This document shows positions 5,113 through 11,475 of a DNA stretch of 11,475 bases, piece after piece. The stretch spans positions 1-11,475 of the forward strand of contig JAKOOI010000217.1 in the NCBI GenBank assembly GCA_022701475.1, given 5' to 3'. The position numbers and the translations under genes are program-made. Within the stretch, counting starts at the first letter, position 1. Each line of letters opens with the position of its first letter. Below the pieces are notes generated by a model that was not told the DNA's origin, ran no database searches, and saw nothing but the letters and a program-made list of their open reading frames with translations. This DNA is from Weeksellaceae bacterium (lineage in GTDB: Bacteria > Bacteroidota > Bacteroidia > Flavobacteriales > Weeksellaceae).

Positions 5113-6360
5113 ATGACCATGAAAACAATCTATGTATTATTAATTTTGGGTTCAAACTTTTTTTTGGGACAGGTAAGCCCAGAATTGTTACAAGCCCCGG
5201 CTTCTCCTGCATCAAGTCTATTAGGAGTTGCCAATAGTGAAATCAATAGACCAACAGATGTAGCAACTTTAATGGTAGGATTGCAGAATCTTCCCTTCAA
5301 TTTTATCGAAAAAGGTTCTTTTTCAGTAGATGTAGCGCCATATTGGATATCTCCAAATAAAAGTGACAAATCTATTTCTGAAATGCTGACAAATGCACAT
5401 TCAATTCCTCAGACGTTCGTTGTATCATTTGCTGTTAAGAATATGGATGATAATGCAGAAAAAATGATTGGGAATTCTATTTATTCAGCAGTAGGGTTTA
5501 AATTTTCTGTCCTGCGAGGTAATGCAAACAATGAAACTTATACGAAACATGCTTTGTTAAAAAAATTACTAACCAAAAATGCAAAAGTAATAGCGAAAGA
5601 TGTAACGGATGAAGATATTATTTTTAATGATGAAAAAGTGATAGATTACAAAACTAAGATGGAGGCAATAATGAAACTGATAGAATCTGATCGTTTGAAA
5701 AAGAACTCAGAAGAACTTTTACAAGAGTATAATAATCTGCTTCTGAAACTTAATGATAGAATAGGTGAGCTTAGTCCGATAGTTAAAAAGATCAGAGAAA
5801 AGGAAAGTCAGGAATATGTAGAGAGTATAGCCGAGATTCAAGCCATCCAAAAAAACTTTAAAATTGTGCGTGAGGGACTTCTATTAGATATTGCAGGCGG
5901 GACAAGTCTTCAATTCAGAGAAAAGCAATTTAATAATTCCAGAGTATATAATGCAGGTTTATGGACCGTTTTAGGATATGCATTTGAAAAATCGGGAACA
6001 CCATTATTTTTAATGCGTTATATGTATAATCCGAAAAGTGATTGGATGACTGTTGAAGACTTTAAGCCGAATGGAAACTTCTCCACTTTTGATGCCGGTG
6101 TAAAATATGAATATTCACCTAAAGATTCAAAATTTACAGGAAGTGTAGAAGGTTTATACAGAAGCTTTATTTCAGGATCCGATTTAAAACCTACTTGGAA
6201 ATGTGTTCTGAATTTAGACTATGCGATATTTAACAATCAACATTTGACACTATCGTTAGGTAAAGATTTTGACAATAATATCATAAAAAATGGAAATGTG
6301 ATGGCAGGACTCTCATTTCTCAGCGGTATCGGAACCAGGAGAAAAATCAGTGATAAATAA
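5113..6360 (+). CDS. Exported beta-rich protein with a helical insert, probably outer membrane
   Basis: Two start codons are possible, 5113 (MTMK) and 5119 (MK); the second gives the more usual signal peptide, MK followed by TIYVLLILGSNFFLG, with cleavage likely before or near Gln. After a Pro/Ala/Ser-rich stretch, residues 50-140 contain amphipathic strands (GSFSVDVAPYW, QTFVVSFAVKN, SAVGFKFSVLRG). Residues about 175-250 are strongly helical and charged, likely a coiled coil (KKNSEELLQEYNNLLLKLND). Residues 255-405 return to alternating strands typical of an outer-membrane barrel (LDIAGGTSLQF, FDAGVKYEYSP, GSVEGLYRSF, HLTLSLGKDF, VMAGLSFLSGIG). I infer an outer-membrane barrel with a large periplasmic or surface helical insert. 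No family name can be given. It is the last gene of its unit and is followed by a terminator. There is no T9SS C-terminal sorting domain that I can see. Confidence 0.82.
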   Translation: MTMKTIYVLLILGSNFFLGQVSPELLQAPASPASSLLGVANSEINRPTDVATLMVGLQNLPFNFIEKGSFSVDVAPYWISPNKSDKSISEMLTNAHSIPQTFVVSFAVKNMDDNAEKMIGNSIYSAVGFKFSVLRGNANNETYTKHALLKKLLTKNAKVIAKDVTDEDIIFNDEKVIDYKTKMEAIMKLIESDRLKKNSEELLQEYNNLLLKLNDRIGELSPIVKKIREKESQEYVESIAEIQAIQKNFKIVREGLLLDIAGGTSLQFREKQFNNSRVYNAGLWTVLGYAFEKSGTPLFLMRYMYNPKSDWMTVEDFKPNGNFSTFDAGVKYEYSPKDSKFTGSVEGLYRSFISGSDLKPTWKCVLNLDYAIFNNQHLTLSLGKDFDNNIIKNGNVMAGLSFLSGIGTRRKISDK

Positions 6361-6378
6361 TTAATCAAGAAAAAGAAG

Positions 6379-6418
6379 ACCTTCATTTTAAAGAAAATTT
6401 AAGTGAAGGTTTTTCTTT
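6379..6418 (+). terminator. Terminator after the outer-membrane protein gene
   Basis: ACCTTCA (6379-6385) pairs with TGAAGGT (6404-6410); several further pairs can form inside the A/T-rich loop. A T-rich tail (TTTTCTTT) follows at once. Confidence 0.7.
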
Positions 6419-6474
6419 GTCATCTCAAATTAACTTAAATTTAACTCTGAATAAACGTATAAATTACCCTTCAG

Positions 6475-6507
6475 TTGTTCCCAGCCATTAAAAATTGATT
6501 AAATTTG
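6475..6507 (+). promoter_or_regulatory. Enolase promoter
   Basis: TTG at 6475-6477, 22 nt, then TAAATTTG at 6500-6507, a full match to the flavobacterial -7 consensus. Transcription would start near 6514, with a leader of about 17 nt before the ATG at 6531. Confidence 0.65.
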
Positions 6508-6512
6508 TCTGA

Positions 6513-7823
<1,311 letters not shown>

Positions 7824-7841
7824 TTCATTGAATTTATAAAT

Positions 7842-7876
7842 TACGGCAAGCGAAATTTTTTGTTTGCCGTATTTTG
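7842..7876 (+). terminator. Enolase terminator
   Basis: TACGGCAA (7842-7849) pairs with TTGCCGTA (7864-7871), and the stem continues inward with A-T and wobble pairs to a small T loop. TTTTG follows. The right arm also supplies the likely -33 TTG of the citrate synthase promoter, so terminator and promoter overlap. Confidence 0.8.
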
Positions 7877-7894
7877 TAAGAAGTAGTATATTTA
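7864..7894 (+). promoter_or_regulatory. Probable citrate synthase promoter
   Basis: TTG at 7864-7866, 20 nt, then TATATTTA at 7887-7894, one base off the TAnnTTTG consensus. The start would be near 7901, giving a short leader. The only other upstream sequence is the enolase terminator, so the promoter has to lie about here. Confidence 0.45.
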
Positions 7895-7913
7895 GAAAAA
7901 ATAAATTAAAATA

Positions 7914-9200
7914 ATGTCAGACAACAAAGTAATATTGAATTACGACGGTAATTCGTATGAATATCCCATCGTAGACAGTACGATCGGAGACAGAGGAATC
8001 GATATTTCAAAATTAAGAGACCAGACCGGTCTTATCACCTTGGATCTGGGATACAAAAACACCGGCGCTACCTTAAGCGACATTACTTACCTGGACGGTG
8101 ACAAGGGTGAACTTTTCTACAGAGGATACCCGATCGAACAGATTGCTGATAAATCCAACTTCACCGAAGTAATGTACCTTTTGCTTCATGGCGATCTTCC
8201 AACCCAGGATCAATACAGCTCTTTTGAATCCAATATCAAAAAATATAACTTCGTAGCAGAGGAGATGAAAAAAATCATCGATGCTTTTCCTCGTTCTGCA
8301 CACCCTATGGGCGTTTTGTCCTCTTTAACTTCCGCCCTTACCGCATTCAATCCTAAAGCGGTAAACGTAAATTCTAAAGAAGAGATGGACCTTGCTGCCG
8401 AGCTGATGATTGCCAAATTTTCTCATCTTTGCGCATGGACTTACAGAAAAACCCTGGGATTGCCGATTAACCATGGCGATAACAGCCTGAATTATGTAGA
8501 AAACTTCTACAAAATGGCTTTCAGAATGCCGAATCAGGAGTTCGAAATCGATCCTGTAGTGGTTCAGGCATTGGATAAATTACTGATCCTTCACGCAGAC
8601 CATGAGCAAAACTGTTCCACTTCTACCGTAAGAATGGTAGGATCTGCACACACCGGATTATTTGCTTCCGTTTCTGCAGGGGTTTCCGCACTTTGGGGAC
8701 CGCTTCACGGCGGAGCCAACCAGGCGGTTATCGAAATGCTTGAGCTGATTGAAAAAGACGGCGGTGATGTAAACAAATGGGTTGCTAAAGCAAAAGATAA
8801 AAACGACAGCTTCCGTCTGATGGGCTTTGGACACAGGGTATACAAGAACTTTGACCCGAGAGCTAAAATCATCAAGAAAGCAGCCGATGATATCCTGAAT
8901 GCACTGGGAATCCAGGACAAAGCACTGGATATTGCGATGCAGCTGGAAAAAGTGGCGCTGGAAGATGAGTATTTCGTAGAAAGAAAGCTGTATCCGAACG
9001 TGGACTTCTATTCAGGAATCATTTACAGGGCATTAGGTATCCCTACCGAAATGTTTACGGTAATGTTCGCATTGGGAAGACTTCCGGGATGGATTTCCCA
9101 GTGGAAAGAAATGAGAATCAAAGGAGACCCGATCGGAAGACCGAGACAGGTATACCAGGGAGCTCAGAAAAGAGACTATATCGATATGGTAAACAGATAA
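7914..9200 (+). CDS. gltA: Citrate synthase
   Basis: This enzyme condenses acetyl-CoA with oxaloacetate to form citrate, the entry step of the TCA cycle, in the cytosol. The 428-aa length and the N-terminal beta domain (LNYDGNSYEYPIVDSTIGDRGIDI) match the Gram-negative type I enzyme, which is usually hexameric and inhibited by NADH. The catalytic residues are visible: His265 (GPLHGGANQAV), His307 (MGFGHRVYKNFDPRA) and Asp364 (NVDFYSGI). HADHEQNCSTSTVRMVGS is the characteristic stretch before the first catalytic His. The gene is intact. It lies just after eno but is separated from it by a terminator, so it need not be co-transcribed. Confidence 0.98.
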   Translation: MSDNKVILNYDGNSYEYPIVDSTIGDRGIDISKLRDQTGLITLDLGYKNTGATLSDITYLDGDKGELFYRGYPIEQIADKSNFTEVMYLLLHGDLPTQDQYSSFESNIKKYNFVAEEMKKIIDAFPRSAHPMGVLSSLTSALTAFNPKAVNVNSKEEMDLAAELMIAKFSHLCAWTYRKTLGLPINHGDNSLNYVENFYKMAFRMPNQEFEIDPVVVQALDKLLILHADHEQNCSTSTVRMVGSAHTGLFASVSAGVSALWGPLHGGANQAVIEMLELIEKDGGDVNKWVAKAKDKNDSFRLMGFGHRVYKNFDPRAKIIKKAADDILNALGIQDKALDIAMQLEKVALEDEYFVERKLYPNVDFYSGIIYRALGIPTEMFTVMFALGRLPGWISQWKEMRIKGDPIGRPRQVYQGAQKRDYIDMVNR

Positions 9201-9226
9201 ACATAACCTATCGTTATTATAATCAT

Positions 9227-9256
9227 AAAATCCTGAAGCCTGCTTCAGGATTTTTT
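9227..9256 (+). terminator. Citrate synthase terminator
   Basis: Bases 9227-9238 pair perfectly with 9243-9254 (AAAATCCTGAAG with CTTCAGGATTTT) around the loop CCTG, ending in a six-T tract. Confidence 0.9.
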
Positions 9257-9355
9257 ATGCATTGTGGTTTCCCGTCCATGACATCTAACTTTATGAACCG
9301 GAAGGCCAATTTGAAAACAGGCTGCCCATATACCGGAAAGTCTGTTATGTAATTT

Positions 9356-9517
9356 TTATGGGCACTGACAACGGTCGCACGTCCAGATATAGCATTTACC
9401 GGATTCGTCCCACTCGCAGCATCTGCGCCCGGCAGGATTAATGCCGCCTGCAATGGATTTCTGGTTTTCTCGGCTCAGTTTGTGTGCATTCTTTAGCACA
9501 GGGTTTCTTCTGTTCAT
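9356..9517 (-). CDS. Six-cysteine peptide with double-glycine leader (bacteriocin-like)
   Basis: The minus strand encodes 53 residues from ATG at 9517 to TAA at 9356. The first 25 residues look like a class II bacteriocin leader: basic start (MNRRN), then KLSRENQKSIAGG ending in Gly24-Gly25, the usual cut site of C39-peptidase ABC exporters. The remaining 28 residues hold six cysteines (33, 34, 42, 47, 50, 52), three Arg and two Trp: a CC pair, then CYIWTCDRCQCP. This resembles the short 'bacteriocin-like' proteins that are numerous in Chryseobacterium, whose role is unknown. Cysteines could form three disulphides, bind a metal or be modified. No exporter, modification enzyme or immunity gene is in the window. 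No clear promoter is seen; the upstream DNA is very AT-rich, as expected for a leader region. Confidence 0.75.
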   Translation of the reverse strand: MNRRNPVLKNAHKLSRENQKSIAGGINPAGRRCCEWDESGKCYIWTCDRCQCP

Positions 9518-9777
9518 GATTTTGTTATTTGATTGTTAATAATATAGCTGTTAATTTCCATGAAAATTATATCACTAATGTATGAAAAAAAATAATAGAT
9601 CAGGCCCAAAAATCCTTTTAAAAATCCTGTAATTTTCTGTCAGATAAAATTATCTGTAAAAACCTCTTTGGCAGTAATAAAATGCAATGGTTTTCAGACA
9701 TTCGCGGCGAAAAAACTACGGCATAATCAATTTACAGAATAGGGAGGGAATAAGTCCCTAAAATACGCTTAAAAGTT
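9518..9777. other. Intergenic region between the peptide gene and the hydrolase gene
   Basis: No convincing gene is present. It should hold the divergent promoter of the six-cysteine peptide. It contains a short palindrome, CAGATAA-AA-TTATCTG at 9641-9656, and a small inverted repeat, TAGGGA (9740-9745) with TCCCTA (9755-9760), lying upstream of the hydrolase promoter; either could be an operator, but neither has a second copy here. Confidence 0.5.
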
Positions 9778-9806
9778 TTGCAGATACACGTCTTTACTTA
9801 TATTTG
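9778..9806 (+). promoter_or_regulatory. Promoter of the hydrolase/protease/ctlX unit
   Basis: TTG at 9778-9780, 18 nt, then TATATTTG at 9799-9806, an exact match to the flavobacterial -7 consensus. The transcript would start near 9813, about 13 nt before the ATG at 9826. Confidence 0.7.
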
Positions 9807-9825
9807 CAGCATTGCATAAACCTTT

Positions 9826-10740
9826 ATGAAACTAAATATCAAGAACGAAACGGGAAGGCTGAAATCAGTTGTTTTGGGGCAGCCGAATTCTCTTGGCGGC
9901 ATACCTGTGCTGGCCGAAAGCTATGATGCCAAATCTTACCATTCCATTGAGAATAACATCTATCCCAAAGAAGAGGATATCATCAGTGAAATGGATGCCT
10001 TTGAAAACGTTTTGAAAAAACATGGAGTTGAAGTATTCCGGCCCAGTATTATTGAAAACTATAACCAGGTGTTTGCCCGGGATGTGGCATTTGTGATCGA
10101 TGATAAAATGATTATTTCCAATGTGATCTCAGACCGCGCAGATGAACAGGATGCCTACAGGAATATTTTCAAACAGGTAGAGTGGCGTAAAATCATCAAT
10201 CTGCCGGAGACGGCCCATATTGAAGGCGGGGATGTGATCGTATGGAATGATTTCCTGTTTATCGGAACCTGTTTCAGCGAAGACTACCGGAGCTATAAAA
10301 CCGCCAGGACCAACGAGTATGCGATTGAGATCCTGAAAGAATATTTCCCGAAAAAAAGGATCATCGATCTGGAGCTGAAGAAAAATGACAGGATTCCGTA
10401 TGAAGGGATCCTTCATCTGGACTGCACCTTTAATCCGGTGGGAGAGGACAAATGCATTATCTATAAAAACGGATTCGTGGATGAAAGCGATTACCGCCTC
10501 ATCATCGATATCTTCGGGGAAGAAAACTGCTTCCATGTCACCGATGAGGAAATGTTCGAGATGTGCCCGAATATCTTTTCCATTTCTCCGGAGATTGTAG
10601 TTTCCGACAAAGCTTTCATCCAGATGAACAATCACCTGAGAAATGAATGGGGGATGACGGTGGAAGAAATCCCTTACCGTGAAATATCCAAAATGGGAGG
10701 CCTGCTGAGGTGCTCTACCATGCCGTTGATACGTGAATAA
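9826..10740 (+). CDS. Arginine deiminase/DDAH-superfamily hydrolase (amidinotransferase fold)
   Basis: The 304-aa product belongs to the guanidino-group modifying superfamily (Amidinotransf/DDAH), which hydrolyses or transfers groups on arginine-like substrates through a cysteine. The hallmarks appear in order: substrate-binding FARD (Arg85-Asp86), HIEGGD (Glu133, Asp136), the catalytic His197 in LHLDCTF, and the nucleophile Cys296 in LLRCSTMPL close to the C-terminus. The start MKLNIKNETGRLKSVVLGQP is typical of the first strand. The protein has no signal peptide and is cytosolic. Whether it acts on arginine, dimethylarginine, citrulline or another guanidino or ureido compound cannot be read from the sequence. 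A probable ctlX lies two genes downstream, so a role in arginine/citrulline breakdown is likely. It is the first gene of its unit, with a good promoter just upstream. Confidence 0.88.
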   Translation: MKLNIKNETGRLKSVVLGQPNSLGGIPVLAESYDAKSYHSIENNIYPKEEDIISEMDAFENVLKKHGVEVFRPSIIENYNQVFARDVAFVIDDKMIISNVISDRADEQDAYRNIFKQVEWRKIINLPETAHIEGGDVIVWNDFLFIGTCFSEDYRSYKTARTNEYAIEILKEYFPKKRIIDLELKKNDRIPYEGILHLDCTFNPVGEDKCIIYKNGFVDESDYRLIIDIFGEENCFHVTDEEMFEMCPNIFSISPEIVVSDKAFIQMNNHLRNEWGMTVEEIPYREISKMGGLLRCSTMPLIRE

Positions 10741-10756
10741 TAAAAAAACAATACAA

Positions 10757-11413
10757 ATGATGAAACCAAAAATAATGAACAGCAGGTGGATGTCGCTGTT
10801 TTTTCTGGCTGCTGCTTTTTCTCTGATCTATAATCCGCTGACGAAGTTTCCCTATACCTTCTGTGTGATTATAATAGCCATCATGTTTTTTACCTATCTT
10901 CAGGACGGAAACCTGAAAGCATTGCACTTCAGGAAAACCGGATTACGGGAAGTAAAGATCATTCTGGCCTGCTATCTGATCATGGAACTGGCAATGGACT
11001 TTATCTTGCAGCCGGTTATCAGCAGGATCCTGAATGAACCTGCGGATTATTCCCTGTTCAAGCCGATAGAAGGAAATGCAGGATTGTATTTTAAATGGCT
11101 TTCCGGCATGTGGATCAGTGCAGCCGTAGGTGAGGAGCTTCTCTTCCGGAGTTTTGCTTTTGCCCAGCTTAAGCGGATTGTTGGCAGCAATAAAGCGGTC
11201 ATGATATTGATCAGTGCGGTGATGTTCTGCATTCCACATCTGTATCAGGGCACCTCAGGACTTATCCAGACTTTTATTTATGGACTGGCATTCGGGTTTA
11301 TTTATGCAAGGTTTCAGAATATCTGGATCAATATCATCGTGCACGGGCTGATTGATACTTTGTTCCTGACGCTGAGCTATTATGGGCTGATGGACTTTTA
11401 TACCTTTTTTTAA
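10757..11413 (+). CDS. CPBP-family intramembrane glutamic protease
   Basis: This 218-aa membrane protein carries the three CPBP (Abi/CAAX protease-like) motifs: EELLFR (Glu126, Glu127, Arg131), FCIPH (Phe157 to His161) and HGLID (His196, Asp200). Several hydrophobic helices surround them (SLFFLAAAFSLIYNPL, FCVIIIAIMFFTYL, the EE helix, AVMILISAVMFCIPH, NIIVHGLIDTLFLTLSYYG). Members are known as prenyl-protein proteases, bacteriocin self-immunity proteins and membrane regulators; the substrate here is unknown. The start is uncertain: a GTG at 10733 would overlap the upstream stop, while the ATG at 10757 or 10760 leaves a 16-19 nt gap and gives a normal polar N-terminus, so I use 10757. It sits between two arginine/citrulline-type hydrolases and is probably co-transcribed with them. 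The six-cysteine bacteriocin-like peptide is encoded about 1.2 kb away on the other strand. Confidence 0.87.
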   Translation: MMKPKIMNSRWMSLFFLAAAFSLIYNPLTKFPYTFCVIIIAIMFFTYLQDGNLKALHFRKTGLREVKIILACYLIMELAMDFILQPVISRILNEPADYSLFKPIEGNAGLYFKWLSGMWISAAVGEELLFRSFAFAQLKRIVGSNKAVMILISAVMFCIPHLYQGTSGLIQTFIYGLAFGFIYARFQNIWINIIVHGLIDTLFLTLSYYGLMDFYTFF

Positions 11414-11434
11414 CAACCAAAACACTTTACAAGT

Positions 11435-11475
11435 ATGCAGACAACCGATACCGTACTTATGATAGAGCCGATTGC
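11435..11475 (+). CDS. ctlX: Start of a second amidinotransferase-fold gene, probably citrulline hydrolase CtlX (cut by window end)
   Basis: Only 13 complete codons are present: MQTTDTVLMIEPI, then the window ends. This opening closely resembles the N-terminus I know for CtlX proteins (short polar start, then LMIxPxxFGxN), which hydrolyse the ureido group of citrulline. It lies 21 nt after the protease gene, and the unit begins with another enzyme of the same fold, which supports the call. The visible piece is too short for certainty. Confidence 0.55.
   Translation, partial: MQTTDTVLMIEPI

Noticed and set aside
6462..6469. Half site AATTACCC upstream of the enolase promoter, identical to one arm of the regulator's operator
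   Set aside because: A single 8-mer is expected by chance about once in a few windows of this size; the second arm is missing and the spacing to the -33 box differs from the two real copies.
9223..9453. 76-aa minus-strand frame overlapping the six-cysteine peptide
   Set aside because: It is in another frame, runs through the citrate synthase terminator, and lacks any recognisable pattern, whereas the 53-aa frame has leader and core features.
9582..9632. 16-codon frame MKKNNRSGPKILLKIL in the spacer before the hydrolase
   Set aside because: Too short, no leader or domain feature and no clear promoter; it could be real but nothing supports it.
9641..9656. Short palindrome CAGATAA-AA-TTATCTG
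   Set aside because: It stands alone, not at a promoter box and without a second copy, so no function can be argued.
10129..10635. 168-aa open frame on the minus strand opposite the hydrolase gene
   Set aside because: The hydrolase motifs on the plus strand are complete; this frame is only the codon-pattern shadow.

Overview
The window looks like chromosome of a Bacteroidota bacterium of the class Flavobacteriia, most likely Chryseobacterium or a close relative. The grounds are A-rich leaders without Shine-Dalgarno sequences, promoters of the flavobacterial type (TTG, about 18-22 nt, TAnnTTTG), the enolase and citrate synthase sequences, a double-glycine leader peptide of the kind common in Chryseobacterium, and an arginine-deiminase-like gene followed by a probable ctlX. 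No tRNA, rRNA, CRISPR array, insertion sequence or phage gene is visible.

Left end (1-1528): a possible tail of an upstream gene and a near-perfect terminator; an AmpD-like N-acetylmuramoyl-L-alanine amidase with a C-terminal SH3 domain; and, convergent to it, a small lipoprotein whose C-terminal half resembles the MliC lysozyme-inhibitor domain. The two genes share a bidirectional terminator. Both concern peptidoglycan.

Signalling region (1529-6420): four tightly packed genes encode a NarL/LuxR response regulator, an unrecognised soluble protein, a seven-helix membrane protein and a HisKA_3 histidine kinase with one membrane anchor. After a terminator comes a second transcription unit with an unrecognised 138-aa protein and an exported, probably outer-membrane, beta-rich protein with a long helical insert. 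The promoters of the two units carry the same element (17 of 20 bases identical, with the same 20-nt spacing to the -7 box). In front of the regulator it forms a perfect inverted repeat over the -33 box. I infer one signalling module: the 7TM protein senses, the kinase phosphorylates the regulator, and the regulator controls its own operon and the 138-aa/outer-membrane pair. Base composition changes sharply at 2330 and again inside the kinase gene near 3900, so the input part looks exchanged between conserved regulator and kinase parts. This is the best candidate for something undescribed.

Core metabolism (6421-9260): enolase and citrate synthase, each with its own promoter and terminator.

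Right end (9261-11475): a 53-aa six-cysteine peptide with a double-glycine leader on the minus strand, missed by ordinary length cut-offs; an arginine-deiminase/DDAH-superfamily hydrolase; a CPBP intramembrane protease; and the first 13 codons of what is probably ctlX (citrulline hydrolase). The two hydrolases point to breakdown of arginine-derived compounds.
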